Source: Prosthecobacter fusiformis
GTDB lineage: Bacteria > Verrucomicrobiota > Verrucomicrobiia > Verrucomicrobiales > Verrucomicrobiaceae
Length of the DNA: 64,000 nucleotides
Direction of reading: 5' to 3'
NCBI RefSeq assembly: GCF_004364345.1
Contig: NZ_SOCA01000004.1
Location: 186,001 to 250,000, forward strand
In this document: positions 1 to 8,681 of the stretch, piece after piece
Layout of the letters: every line of letters begins with the position of its first letter
How positions within the stretch are numbered: position 1 is the stretch's first letter
Translations under genes and position numbers: made by a program
Notes under the pieces: model-generated
Database searches by the model: none
What the model was told of the DNA's origin: nothing
The model's input: only the letters and a program-made list of their open reading frames with translations

Positions 1-37
1 ATAGGGCGTTAGAATGTTTCCGGGGCACACCGCAGCC

Positions 38-478
38 TCAGCCGCCTTTGCTGAGTTCCTTGATCGTGTTGGTGCCGGCCTTCGAGGCATTGTCCACGCC
101 CATGACGGACATGCTCCAGCGTGCCACCTCGACCTGAAGGGCCATCAACTCGCCAAAATTGTTGCCAAGTTGTAAAGGATCGTTCGCGGAGATGTGTTCA
201 AGTTTGGTGGTGATGTTGCTAAGGGAGTCGTTGTAGCCCGAATTAAATTTGGAGACGCCTTCCAGAATGGAGTCTCCCAGGGTGCGGAAGCCGCTTTCTT
301 CGATCTTGTTCGCTGGCGGCGTGGGGCCTGCCTGAATATTCTCCCCTGTGGGCTGCACGCCTGCGACGAGTGAGCGGAGGCGCTCCAGATCTGCTGCCGA
401 TGAGCTCGCAAGAGTGACGGGCAATGATTGAGTGAGTGCGGCCGGGGTAGAAACAGCGGATAGGGCAACAGGAGTCAT
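38..478 (-). CDS. sctI: T3SS inner rod protein SctI (YscI family)
   Basis: Encodes 146 residues. The C-terminal third (LMALQVEVARWSMSVMGVD followed by NASKAGTNTIKELSKGG) matches the pattern of YscI/PrgJ inner rod proteins, where a C-terminal helix ends in a valine/lysine/threonine-rich segment. The N-terminal half is Ser/Thr/Ala-rich and probably disordered. By family knowledge the protein polymerises at the base of the needle inside the export apparatus and takes part in substrate switching. It is the last complete gene of the minus-strand T3SS cluster and lies 7 bp after the YscG-like gene. This is the order of yscG-H-I in Yersinia with yscH missing. SctJ would be expected next, beyond the left edge. 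Confidence 0.8.
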   Translation of the reverse strand: MTPVALSAVSTPAALTQSLPVTLASSSAADLERLRSLVAGVQPTGENIQAGPTPPANKIEESGFRTLGDSILEGVSKFNSGYNDSLSNITTKLEHISANDPLQLGNNFGELMALQVEVARWSMSVMGVDNASKAGTNTIKELSKGG

Positions 479-485
479 AGAAGTT

Positions 486-881
486 TTAAATGGGTTTAAG
501 CTGGTCCGGTGTCATGGCCAGGACATTGAGTGCCATGGTGGCAGCATCAGGGTCCGTGGTCTGCATGGCGACATCTTGGAGAAGCGCGCGGCCCTCGTCC
601 TCCTCCCCGTGCAAACGCAAAGCCACCCCGAGGTGGGCACGTGCTAAGGCACTGTTGGGATTCAGATCGAGGGCTCCCTCTCGCAGTGTCTTGACCGCGA
701 TTTCGTAATGGCCCGAAAGCAAAGCCACGACAGCAGCTCCGATAACGGGAAGCTCACTCTCAGGACGCACAGCACCCACACCGTCAAAGATGGCAATGGC
801 CTCCTGATGCAGGCCATTCCATGCCGCAGCATAACCAGCGCGCATGAGCAGACGCACCAGCTCTGAATCAATGTGAACCAT
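486..881 (-). CDS. TPR-type needle chaperone, YscG-like
   Basis: Encodes 131 residues made almost wholly of TPR-like helical pairs (MRAGYAAAWNGLHQEAIAIF, then AVKTLREGALDLNPNSALAR, then AHLGVALRLHGEEDEGRALL). YscG-family proteins are small TPR folds that hold the needle subunit monomeric in the cytoplasm together with YscE. The gene sits directly after sctF and before sctI, the position of yscG in the ysc operon. The assignment as a needle chaperone rests on fold plus position. Sequence identity to YscG is not obvious by eye. Confidence 0.65.
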   Translation of the reverse strand: MVHIDSELVRLLMRAGYAAAWNGLHQEAIAIFDGVGAVRPESELPVIGAAVVALLSGHYEIAVKTLREGALDLNPNSALARAHLGVALRLHGEEDEGRALLQDVAMQTTDPDAATMALNVLAMTPDQLKPI

Positions 882-908
882 GGTTTGAGGAGATTGGCTT
901 AATGAGGA

Positions 909-1169
909 TTAGCGCAGGTTGGAGACTGCGTTCTTGGAGGGCTCTTGAATCGCCTTTACCAAGTTTGACACGGCAGTGGCCGCGTTGGTGACTTGGTTCA
1001 CACGCATCTGAAGGAGCACGACTGAACCAGGGTCGGAGAAGTCAGTGGTGCTGGCGTCGGTGATGACCTGGGTGGTCTCCGTATTGAGGGTATTGGCCAT
1101 TCCCGTGATGGTGGTCCAGATTGGGGAATTGCTGCCAAAGAGAGGCGGATCGAAGTCGGTGACGGGCAT
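909..1169 (-). CDS. sctF: T3SS needle subunit SctF
   Basis: Encodes 86 residues, the usual size of YscF/MxiH needle subunits. I chose the ATG at 1169 (MPVTDFDPPLFG). A reading frame open upstream to 1265 would add 32 residues that overlap the preceding gene and look unrelated. The C-terminal part (VLLQMRVNQVTNAATAVSNL, then VKAIQEPSKNAVSNLR) has the amphipathic helix and basic end typical of needle monomers. The protein is exported and polymerises into the extracellular needle. Its neighbours, a YscE-like gene upstream and a YscG-like gene downstream, are the expected co-chaperones. Confidence 0.78.
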   Translation of the reverse strand: MPVTDFDPPLFGSNSPIWTTITGMANTLNTETTQVITDASTTDFSDPGSVVLLQMRVNQVTNAATAVSNLVKAIQEPSKNAVSNLR

Positions 1170-1201
1170 AGAGGTAGTATGTTGGGTGTTTTGTTGGCGG
1201 T

Positions 1202-1486
1202 TTAGTTCTCGTGGGCTTTCTCCAGGTGGAGCTTTTGAAGCTTCACGAAAAATTCGAGGACGCATCCAGTTGTCTGGAGGCTAGTGGAAAGGCGGCTCAG
1301 ATCGTCAAACTCACCGCGTGAGAGGCCCGCATCTTGATAGGATTTGATTTGGGTTTTCCAGGCGTCAAGATAGGCGGTGACATCCGCGTAGAAGCTGCCC
1401 TCGGCATCGGCTGAAAGGATTTCAACGAAATCGGCAGTGTCGATTCGAGCCTTCAATTCAGGATCTGTGAGTGGATCTGCGGACAT
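1202..1486 (-). CDS. Small T3SS protein, probable YscE-like needle co-chaperone
   Basis: Encodes 94 residues, acidic and predicted largely helical (ADVTAYLDAWKTQIKSYQDA, LSRLSTSLQTTGCVLEFFVK). It starts 2 bp after the sctD stop and ends 32 bp before the sctF start. That is the slot of yscE, whose ~66-residue product forms a helical hairpin that binds the needle subunit with YscG. The protein here is longer and I see no diagnostic YscE motif, so the call depends on position and helical character. Confidence 0.5.
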   Translation of the reverse strand: MSADPLTDPELKARIDTADFVEILSADAEGSFYADVTAYLDAWKTQIKSYQDAGLSRGEFDDLSRLSTSLQTTGCVLEFFVKLQKLHLEKAHEN

Positions 1487-1488
1487 GG

Positions 1489-2898
1489 TTAAGGAGCAGC
1501 AAGAGACTTGGATTTCATGGCCACATCCCCTTGATGGAGGCTGCGTGATTCGCCTTTTTCGATGATCGTGACACTCTCGGCCTCAATCTTAGCGACGGTG
1601 CCGCCATAGGGTAGCCGAGCGCCAACGAAATAGACGCCGCCCGTGCTGAGGCGGACATAACTGAGCCCCGCTTCATCCACACGAATAGTCGATATGGCTG
1701 CTTCAGGTGTGTCGATGGTATCGGCACTGATAAGGTAATCTGTGACAGGATCGGGCAAAGGAGCTGATGTCTGTGCTGAGATGGGATTCGAGGGGGGGAT
1801 AGATGACGTCGGCAGTGGATTGGCTGCGGGAGGAGTAGGCGCATTTGGGGCTCCACTCGTAAAAGGGGGGAGGGACACGTAAACCGTGTTGGATGCGGCT
1901 GGTCGTGTGGCCTCGATTTCAACACTGTCCTCAATTTCGCTGACGCCGGGCACTTCCGAGAGGAGAAGCTTCCTCATTCTCATCCATGGATCTGCGGATG
2001 GGAGTTTACCGGAGATTTTCAGTTTACCTTCGCTGAGGCTGGAGACCGTCAAAGGCAAGTGCTGAGCATCAATGAGTGCTCGCGCACTTGAGGCGATCTT
2101 TTCCAGGCTGTAAATTTTAGTGCGCAGACCTGGAACAGTCGCACGAAGAGCTGCCTGAAGTTCCCTCTGCTTGCTTTCACTATCGACGTAACCTGCCGCA
2201 GTCAGGCGTCCAGCAGCTTCCTCAATCTTGATGGAGCCAAGCAGACCGAGCTCTTCCACGATTGATTGAGCGCGCACAAGAGGCCTATCGCTCACATCTG
2301 AGTTGTTATCGCCATTGCCATCATGACTGGAGAAGAAGTCATTGAAAACAACCGCCCAAACCAACAAGACAACGACGCCTGCGACAATGCCAAGAATAGG
2401 CCCGAGCTTTGAAGTCGGCTGTGGACGCGGCAAATAAGTCTCACCGTCGGCGATGATGGGTTTGAGCCCTGATGATGCAGCCGCGTTGACAGTTGGCTCG
2501 GCTGTTTCGGGTGGGCTTTCTTCAGCGGCAGGGGCCTCCGTTTCCTTTTCCAGTTCCGGAATGTCAGCAGCCGAAAGCAGTGGCCAGGTGCCCCCCACAG
2601 GCCCCAATACCAGATGAGAACCCCCGATGGTCAGGAAGGCAAAGTCGGGTAGCTTATGGCTGGCCTCACGCACGCGTTTGCCATTGATGAAAATCCGTCC
2701 CCCTAGGGCTGCGGCAACCATGCCTGAAGCCGATAAATCCAATTCCACATGCTGCGGCGCTATAAGCACATCATGCAGTACTACATCACACTCTCCATCG
2801 CTGCCGATCAAGGTTTTGCCACCCAATAGACCTATCTCCGCGCCCTGATGCGGACCCGCGATCACCTTCAGAAGCCATTGTTGAGATGCGGCGCTCAT
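1489..2898 (-). CDS. sctD: T3SS outer inner-membrane ring protein SctD
   Basis: Encodes 469 residues. Residues ~8-100 form an FHA-like domain (IGSDGECDVVLHDVLIAPQH and GGRIFINGKRV), followed by a Pro/Glu-rich linker (~110-162), one transmembrane segment (~166-188) and a periplasmic part with BON-type ring-building modules (around LKISGKLPSADPWMRMRKLL). This is the YscD/PrgH architecture of the inner-membrane ring that contacts the secretin. A Pro/Ser-rich linker and a further C-terminal domain (GGTVAKIEAESVTIIEKGES) extend it. The stop of sctC overlaps its start (ATGA at 2895-2898), so the two are probably translationally coupled. Confidence 0.85.
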   Translation of the reverse strand: MSAASQQWLLKVIAGPHQGAEIGLLGGKTLIGSDGECDVVLHDVLIAPQHVELDLSASGMVAAALGGRIFINGKRVREASHKLPDFAFLTIGGSHLVLGPVGGTWPLLSAADIPELEKETEAPAAEESPPETAEPTVNAAASSGLKPIIADGETYLPRPQPTSKLGPILGIVAGVVVLLVWAVVFNDFFSSHDGNGDNNSDVSDRPLVRAQSIVEELGLLGSIKIEEAAGRLTAAGYVDSESKQRELQAALRATVPGLRTKIYSLEKIASSARALIDAQHLPLTVSSLSEGKLKISGKLPSADPWMRMRKLLLSEVPGVSEIEDSVEIEATRPAASNTVYVSLPPFTSGAPNAPTPPAANPLPTSSIPPSNPISAQTSAPLPDPVTDYLISADTIDTPEAAISTIRVDEAGLSYVRLSTGGVYFVGARLPYGGTVAKIEAESVTIIEKGESRSLHQGDVAMKSKSLAAP

Positions 2899-4925
2899 TG
2901 CCGGGATGGGTAAAAAGGTTTCGGGCTCTCATTGTTGCCAGAAGGGTTGCTTTCCAGCATGGACTCTGCCTTTGGAATATCGCTCAATGGAGGCAGCAAG
3001 GCATTGGGCCGCTTGCCGCTGGGGACGCTATCGTATTGCGAATGGCTTGTGCCCGCCGCCAAACGACGCGCCAGATCTTCGACCTTGTCGCGAGATAGTT
3101 GATCGTCAGAGAGGTGGCTTGGCAATGAAAGTTCATTGCCCGCCGTATCACTGTAATCGGCGGGATCTGTGGCTTCGCTACGTAGATCCACGATACGTGG
3201 AGTGATGAAGAAAAAGCGCTGGGTGCGCTCATGATTGCGCTCATTGCGAGAGAACAGTTTGCCCAAACCAGGCACTTTGGCTAGCAAGGGCACCTGGCGG
3301 GTATTGCGCACGCGGCGTTCCACGGAGTAACCTCCTAAAAGGAGCGTCTTATTTTCCGGCACCATCGCCTGGGTATTGATAGCGCTTTCGCGAGTGGAGG
3401 GGATCTCATCCACGCGAGTGTCCGAAAAACTGCCATCCGTGATGTCGATCTGGAGGCGGAAATCATTGCGTGAACCCTCCTTCACAATTGTGGGAGTCAC
3501 GCGTAATTGAACGCCGGTTGTTACATCAAAGAGGTCCACTTGGAGATTGCCTTCTACTCTCACATAAACCTTCTCATCAGTGCGGATTACAGCCTGAGTG
3601 TTTTCCATCGTTAAAACTGAAGGGCTGGATACGATTTGCCCTGCGCCCACTTGTTCAACAGCGCGCAGACGTGTCAGCAGCTCATAACCGCCCGCACTGA
3701 TCAAGGCGGTGGCATTCAAGCCTGCACCACGCGCCAGATCTGCGCTGTCAAAGAAGCTCGCTTGCTGGCCCTGTGTGTTGACGCCATCAAATATCCCTCG
3801 GTCCGCATCGAAGCCCAGCCTCCCATTGCTGTTGCCGTTTTTTCCGAGGCCGAGCAGCTCAATGCCCACGTTGCGCAAGTTGTCGGAGTCAATGTCCACG
3901 ATGGCAGCGGTGATCTCAATGGCCTTCGTGGAGACATCCAGCATTTTGATCAGCTCTTCATACAGCGGCATACGGGCGGCGACATCGCGCACCAAAACCG
4001 CATTCAAGCGGACATCTGCCACAATCATCGGCGCACGCGGATCGTTGCGACTATCCTCTGCTGTGCTTGGGCTTCGATTGCCTGCGTTCGGTTGCTGAGA
4101 GCCCGTGGGATCATAAGGATTAAAGGGTCTGGGAGGTGTGGCGGCATCAGGGTTGCCTATCGCTGCCAAGCCCTTGCCTCGCAGACCAGGTCGCGTGACT
4201 CGATTCATTGTTTCTTCCACGCCGGTGGAAAGCAGGCTGCCCACCGGTTGATTGGTCATGAGATTTTGCAAACTTGTGACGACACCGGGAATGATGCGGC
4301 TGGAGCTGCCTGTGTTCACCGTGGAGTCACCAGCACTGGCATAGTTCAGCCGGAAGGTGCGCACGGTGATTTGCTCGTTGATTCGCTGATTCTCCTGACT
4401 GTCGAGATCGCGAGCCAATGCCTCAGTCGCCTGAATGAACTGTGGTCCACCGACCAGAAGCATGACGCCCTGACGGTGTCCCATTTTTACCTGCACTTCA
4501 CGTCCCTTGGGGCCACTGGCATACCCGACGCTGAAGAGCACTTCATTCAGAGATTCCGGCGTCAAATAAGGCAGGGTAAGCGGACGTGAAAGCACCTCAT
4601 CCGTGCTTTCAATGATCATGCGCACGCCGTCGTAGAACCATACAAGGTCATTGGACTCGCAAAGCAGATCAAAAAATCGCTGCGTTTCGACATCTTTGAA
4701 CAGGCCGCTGGTCACGCCTTTGACGCTATCGCTGATGCTGATCGGCAGGTTTTGAAACGTGGCCAAATCTTTGAGAAGATCACGCACGGATCGCTGCTGG
4801 ATGTTGAAGCTGACCCGCTTGGTACGCCAAGGAATGCGGTCATATTCTTGCGCACAAAGGCTGCCTGACAGCAGGAGTAAAAATGCCAGATAATGGCTGA
4901 TGAGTGGGATTCGGGAGGAGTTCAT
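2895..4925 (-). CDS. sctC: T3SS outer membrane secretin SctC
   Basis: Encodes 676 residues from the ATG at 4925. An adjacent in-frame ATG at 4928 is equally possible, and the longer open frame to 5015 overlaps the previous gene. The start gives a clean signal peptide (LISHYLAFLLLLSGSLCAQ). An N0 domain (SFNIQQRSVRDLLKDLATFQ), N1-type domains and a long Gly/Asn/Ser loop lead to the secretin domain. That domain shows GAGQIVSSPSVLTMENTQAV, VPENKTLLLGGYSVERRVRN and the hallmark VPLLAKVPGLGKLFSR near the C-terminus. The multimer forms the outer membrane channel of the injectisome. It is encoded between a YscB-like chaperone gene and sctD, as in yscB-C-D. Confidence 0.95.
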   Translation of the reverse strand: MNSSRIPLISHYLAFLLLLSGSLCAQEYDRIPWRTKRVSFNIQQRSVRDLLKDLATFQNLPISISDSVKGVTSGLFKDVETQRFFDLLCESNDLVWFYDGVRMIIESTDEVLSRPLTLPYLTPESLNEVLFSVGYASGPKGREVQVKMGHRQGVMLLVGGPQFIQATEALARDLDSQENQRINEQITVRTFRLNYASAGDSTVNTGSSSRIIPGVVTSLQNLMTNQPVGSLLSTGVEETMNRVTRPGLRGKGLAAIGNPDAATPPRPFNPYDPTGSQQPNAGNRSPSTAEDSRNDPRAPMIVADVRLNAVLVRDVAARMPLYEELIKMLDVSTKAIEITAAIVDIDSDNLRNVGIELLGLGKNGNSNGRLGFDADRGIFDGVNTQGQQASFFDSADLARGAGLNATALISAGGYELLTRLRAVEQVGAGQIVSSPSVLTMENTQAVIRTDEKVYVRVEGNLQVDLFDVTTGVQLRVTPTIVKEGSRNDFRLQIDITDGSFSDTRVDEIPSTRESAINTQAMVPENKTLLLGGYSVERRVRNTRQVPLLAKVPGLGKLFSRNERNHERTQRFFFITPRIVDLRSEATDPADYSDTAGNELSLPSHLSDDQLSRDKVEDLARRLAAGTSHSQYDSVPSGKRPNALLPPLSDIPKAESMLESNPSGNNESPKPFYPSRQ

Positions 4926-4929
4926 CATC

Positions 4930-5364
4930 TCAAGGGTGAGCCAGCCAGTTTTTCCAAAACTCAAGTTCGTTGAGCAAAGCTTCTGCCGTCTGGAAGAAGG
5001 CTGGGATGGAGACATCTGGGCCGTCCAAAGAGTGCCAGAGGATCAGCTCATCCGTTTCAGGCTCAATGCTGAGAACTTCCTCGCGTCCGAGCTTTCCAAA
5101 GCGCACGGCCTGCAGAGTAAGACAGCCGGTGAGCAGGGCTTGACGGGATATCTGGCGTTGCGCGGCGATTTCATCAACTCTCCCAAGAACGCCAAGCAAG
5201 TAAACCCGGTCGTTATTGAGAAGGCTGAAACGCAGTTCCTGGCCCTCGACTTGGATGACAAAGACGCCCTGTTCGTTAGGCGGGGGAGTAGCGATCCCAA
5301 GCTCCTCACAAAGTTGAGCCACGGGCTCGCCTAGGGTGTCGTAAGATGACGATGCGGTTTTCAT
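4930..5364 (-). CDS. CesT-family T3SS chaperone in the yscB position
   Basis: Encodes 144 residues from the ATG at 5364; a GTG lies one codon upstream. The layout is that of CesT/YscB/SycN-type secretion chaperones: an N-terminal helix (LGEPVAQLCEELGIATPPPN), a beta-sheet core (GVFVIQVEGQELRFSLLNND, RVYLLGVLGRVDEI) and a C-terminal helix (FFQTAEALLNELEFWKNWLA). It lies directly upstream of sctC with a 4-bp gap, which is where yscB sits in Yersinia. YscB pairs with SycN to escort YopN. A SycN-like gene is present at 8289-8681, which supports the same pairing here by inference. Confidence 0.68.
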   Translation of the reverse strand: MKTASSSYDTLGEPVAQLCEELGIATPPPNEQGVFVIQVEGQELRFSLLNNDRVYLLGVLGRVDEIAAQRQISRQALLTGCLTLQAVRFGKLGREEVLSIEPETDELILWHSLDGPDVSIPAFFQTAEALLNELEFWKNWLAHP

Positions 5365-5373
5365 CACGAAGGA

Positions 5374-7476
5374 TTAAGCGGCGATTCGGCCCAGGGGTTG
5401 GATGGTGATTTCTTCGGTGAGCTCCTGATGACTCAAGACCGGCAGTTCATAGAATTCTTGCTCGATGAGCTTCCTGGTGTAGCGCCGCACGTCGAGCGAG
5501 GTTAGCAAGACAGGACGTTGATTGCTTTCCAAGATGTCCCCGACCTCCTTGCGAACAGAGGTGAGAAGGGCCTTTACCGTCATTGGTTCCAAGGCGAGAT
5601 ATGCGCCGGCGGAAGTCTGCCTGACGGCCTTGCGGATCTTTTCCTCCAAGCTTGGCTCGAGGAGGTACACGGCAAGGATGTTTTGCCCTCGGCTGAATTT
5701 GTAACTGATGTAGCGTTTCAAACTCGCACGAACATATTCAGTCAGCAGCACGGCCTCTTTCTCCTTTTGGCCCCACTCAATGAGTGCCTGCAGGATGGTG
5801 CGCAGGTTGCGGATGGAGACCTCTTCTTGCACGAGACGCTGAAAGACCTCTGTGATCTTTTGAACGGGCAAGACACGTTGCACTTCCCTTACCACTTCTG
5901 GGAATTGAGCATCCATTTGCTCCAGCAAATACTTGGTTTCCTGAAGGCCTACGAAGTCCCCCGCATAACGTTTTAATATGATGCTGAGGTGATAGGTCAA
6001 GACCTGGGTGGGTGCGAGGTAGGGCACCTTTGCTTTCTCCAGATCATTCACGCGATCCTGTGGCACCCAGAGCGGCAGCAGACCGCGGAGAAAAGGTTTC
6101 TCCTCCATGAAAGGAATTCCCAACATTCTCAGGGAGTCTGCCCGTTCACGAGCCAGCACACAGTTCACCTGGAATTGTCCTTCAGCGATGGGCACTTCAT
6201 GCAGCAAGATCTTGTATTGGCCTGCGGGGAGCGATTCATTGAAACGTAAATGGATGCCAGGAAAAGGCACGCCGAGATCGTGATACAGGGCTTTGCGGAC
6301 CCGGATCAGCTCCTCATTCATGGCATTGGCATCCACGACCTCTTGGCTCGCGGCGGAAACATCCATGAGCAGTGGCAACGTGACTGAAAACTCATCGCCA
6401 TCATCCCGCTTCTGTTTCAGCGCGGGCTTGGCCCCACTTGCCGCAGCAGCGGGCAGGTTACGTTTGTCATGCTGCACCGCGACGGGAGCATGTTGGGTTT
6501 GAAAATTGGCGTAACCGATGACCCCAGCGATGAGACCTAACATTATGAACGGAATTTTTGGAAAGCCTGGAATGAGAGCGAAGGCAAAGAGAAAACCTGC
6601 GGCGATCATCAACGCTTTTGGCTGAGACAGTAGTTGTCGGCCTACATCTCCACCGAGTGCACCGCCTTCCTCTTCATTGCCCACACGGGTCACGATCATA
6701 CCTGCCGTAATGGAGATCAGCAGCGCAGGGATCTGGGAAACGAGCCCGTCGCCAATGGTGAGGATGGAATAAGTGGTGACCGCCTTGCCGATTTCCCAAC
6801 CTTTTTGCAGAGTGCCGATAGCAATGCCAGCGGTGATGTTGATCGCCGTAATGATCAGACCTGCGATGGCATCGCCCTTCACGAACTTCATGGCTCCATC
6901 CATAGAGCCATGCAGCTGGCTCTCTTTCTCGATCATGCTGCGGCGCTTTTTTGCCTCTTCCTGCGTGATGTTACCTGCCCGCAAATCGGCATCGATGCTC
7001 ATTTGTTTCCCAGGCATCGCATCCAGCGTGAATCTCGCCGCCACTTCGGCGACGCGCTCAGCCCCTTTCGTGATGACCACAAATTGGACGATGGTAATGA
7101 TGAGGAAGATCACCACCCCGACGATGAAATTCCCCCCCACAACGAAGTTGCCAAAGGTATAGACAATGTCGCCCGCGTGCGCCTCCAACAAGATGAGTCG
7201 AGTCGTGGTGATATTCAGCGAAAGCCGGAATAACGTCGTCACCAGCAACATGGAGGGAAACGTCGAAAACTCCAAAATATGCGGCACATACATCGACAGC
7301 ATGAGCAAAAGCATGGAGATCGAAAGATTCACCGCCAGCAGTACATCCAACAGCCAGGGCGGCACTGGCAAGATCATCATCGAGAGGATCATCACCACCA
7401 CGACAGCCATGATGATGTCATAGTATTTTGTCCCCTTAGAAAGGACGTTTTGTACAGAGGAGAGCATGGCGGCCAT
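5374..7476 (-). CDS. sctV: T3SS export gate protein SctV (FHIPEP family)
   Basis: Encodes 700 residues, the normal length of YscV/LcrD/InvA. The N-terminal half holds about eight transmembrane helices (for example MILPVPPWLLDVLLAVNLSI and FVVGGNFIVGVVIFLIITIV) and the FHIPEP signature region RVAEVAARFTLDAMPGKQMS followed by IDADLRAG. The C-terminal ~330 residues are the cytoplasmic ring-forming domain, ending near LPVLSHQELTEEITIQPLGR. SctV forms the nonameric export gate that accepts chaperone-effector complexes. It follows the YscY-like gene with a 14-bp gap, preserving the Yersinia order yscX-yscY-yscV. Confidence 0.96.
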   Translation of the reverse strand: MAAMLSSVQNVLSKGTKYYDIIMAVVVVMILSMMILPVPPWLLDVLLAVNLSISMLLLMLSMYVPHILEFSTFPSMLLVTTLFRLSLNITTTRLILLEAHAGDIVYTFGNFVVGGNFIVGVVIFLIITIVQFVVITKGAERVAEVAARFTLDAMPGKQMSIDADLRAGNITQEEAKKRRSMIEKESQLHGSMDGAMKFVKGDAIAGLIITAINITAGIAIGTLQKGWEIGKAVTTYSILTIGDGLVSQIPALLISITAGMIVTRVGNEEEGGALGGDVGRQLLSQPKALMIAAGFLFAFALIPGFPKIPFIMLGLIAGVIGYANFQTQHAPVAVQHDKRNLPAAAASGAKPALKQKRDDGDEFSVTLPLLMDVSAASQEVVDANAMNEELIRVRKALYHDLGVPFPGIHLRFNESLPAGQYKILLHEVPIAEGQFQVNCVLARERADSLRMLGIPFMEEKPFLRGLLPLWVPQDRVNDLEKAKVPYLAPTQVLTYHLSIILKRYAGDFVGLQETKYLLEQMDAQFPEVVREVQRVLPVQKITEVFQRLVQEEVSIRNLRTILQALIEWGQKEKEAVLLTEYVRASLKRYISYKFSRGQNILAVYLLEPSLEEKIRKAVRQTSAGAYLALEPMTVKALLTSVRKEVGDILESNQRPVLLTSLDVRRYTRKLIEQEFYELPVLSHQELTEEITIQPLGRIAA

Positions 7477-7490
7477 GAGAGGGGGGCAGA

Positions 7491-7889
7491 TCAGTGTCTT
7501 TCGTGGTTAAGGAGGCCGGCCAGGAAGTCCCGCGCCGCTTCTTCCTGGCCCTGCTGCCAGAGGGCTTTGGCAAAAATCAAACCCACCGGCACACGCAGAG
7601 GGGCTTCGCATTGTTTAAAAGCGCGCGTCGCCACACGTGCAGCGGTGGCGGGTGATCCAGCCAGTAACTCCGCAAGAGCCAGGCAGCGTTGGACCTCAGC
7701 GTCCTCTGGGAACGCACGATAAACGAGGCGCAGTAGCACGCGGGCTTGATCGGGCTTGCGCTGCTCCAAATGCAGATACGACATGGTCATCATCCAGTCG
7801 CGCTGACGCATAGTTAAAGCTAAAAAGACGCGCATGGACTCTTCCTTTTCAGAAGAGTGGCTGGCGGTGATATCGGGAGCGGTATTCAT
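7491..7889 (-). CDS. TPR protein, YscY-like (SctY)
   Basis: Encodes 132 residues with TPR-like helices (MTMSYLHLEQRKPDQARVLL, EDAEVQRCLALAELLAGSPA, VGLIFAKALWQQGQEEAARD). YscY is a 114-residue TPR protein that binds YscX and the SctV cytoplasmic ring, and it is restricted to Ysc-family systems. The gene lies 4 bp after the YscX-like gene and 14 bp before sctV, matching yscX-Y-V. The fold is clear. The identity as YscY rests on context. Confidence 0.65.
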   Translation of the reverse strand: MNTAPDITASHSSEKEESMRVFLALTMRQRDWMMTMSYLHLEQRKPDQARVLLRLVYRAFPEDAEVQRCLALAELLAGSPATAARVATRAFKQCEAPLRVPVGLIFAKALWQQGQEEAARDFLAGLLNHERH

Positions 7890-7893
7890 GATG

Positions 7894-8292
7894 TCAGCCC
7901 TTCAGTAGGGCGTAGCGATACTGTTCTCCCAAGTCATGAACTGCCCCGAGGTGGTCGAGCAGGTGAATCGCTGCGTGCAACTCTTGAATCACCGTCGGGT
8001 CTGTCTGCGCATCGGATTCCATGCGCAGTGCCTGCATGACCTCATCCCGCAAAGGATGAAACACACTCGGATGTAAAACGCCCTGATCCCGCACTCGCGG
8101 ACGCAAGGCATCCAGTACCACTTTTTCAAAGGTCTCTGCCTCCAGCATCGCCTCTAACTGTTGCTCCACCGCTGCATTGATCGGCTGAAGATGCGAGTCA
8201 TCCGGGAGCAGCGGTGCCGGAGACTCGTCCCCCATTTCGATGGAGGCCAGGCCGATGCGCGGCTGAAAGGCTTCTGGGAGGAGCTGCATCAT
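7894..8292 (-). CDS. YscX-like T3SS protein (SctX)
   Basis: Encodes 132 residues from the ATG at 8292, which overlaps the preceding stop as ATGA. A longer frame to 8340 is open but would lie within the SycN-like gene. The C-terminal half (VFHPLRDEVMQALRMESDAQ, VIQELHAAIHLLDHLGAVHD, then YRYALLKG) has the helical, leucine-rich pattern of YscX. The N-terminal half is extended and Pro-rich, as in YscX, which is itself an early secreted substrate. The YscX-YscY pair is a hallmark of Ysc-type systems. The identification combines weak sequence resemblance and exact gene order. Confidence 0.6.
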   Translation of the reverse strand: MMQLLPEAFQPRIGLASIEMGDESPAPLLPDDSHLQPINAAVEQQLEAMLEAETFEKVVLDALRPRVRDQGVLHPSVFHPLRDEVMQALRMESDAQTDPTVIQELHAAIHLLDHLGAVHDLGEQYRYALLKG

Positions 8293-8681
8293 CTGGGCCG
8301 GGTAAATGTGCTGCTTTGATCTTGCAGACTGGTGAGCCAATCGAGCGCTTGGTGCACGTTTGGCAGGGTCAACTCGTAGGAATCCATGCGGACCGCAAAA
8401 AACAGCTCCCCCTCACGAGCTAGGCCTGCCCGCGTCGGGAATGGTGCTGGGTTGCGATAGTGGCAAAGCTCCAGCAGACGGGCACAGGCTGCTGCATCGG
8501 GAGGCTCGATGCGCCTCATCAGACTTAGGGAGACACACTCGCGGCTCTCACCGATCAACTCAAAAGCAAGCGCGCCCAGTCTCTCCATGTCAAGGACCAA
8601 GGTGCCATCCTCACGTAGAGCTAAGTCACTCATTCCAATCGAGCGTCCAAACTCTGCCAATGTGTCGGATATGAGGGTCAC
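8289..8681 (-). CDS. SycN-like CesT-family chaperone
   Basis: Encodes 130 residues starting at a GTG (8681) that overlaps the tyeA stop (GTGA). A very strong Shine-Dalgarno inside the tyeA coding region supports this start. The protein begins MTLISDTLAEFGRSIGMSDL and continues as an alpha/beta CesT fold with a C-terminal helix (LTLPNVHQALDWLTSLQDQS). SycN starts in a similar way and, as a heterodimer with YscB, carries YopN to the export gate. Here it lies directly after tyeA and before the YscX-like gene, exactly as in Yersinia. Confidence 0.72.
   Translation of the reverse strand: MTLISDTLAEFGRSIGMSDLALREDGTLVLDMERLGALAFELIGESRECVSLSLMRRIEPPDAAACARLLELCHYRNPAPFPTRAGLAREGELFFAVRMDSYELTLPNVHQALDWLTSLQDQSSTFTRPR

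Noticed and set aside
3636..4589. 317-residue open frame on the plus strand
   Set aside because: Antisense to the secretin gene sctC; His/Ala/Gly-rich mirror-frame composition and no recognisable motif.
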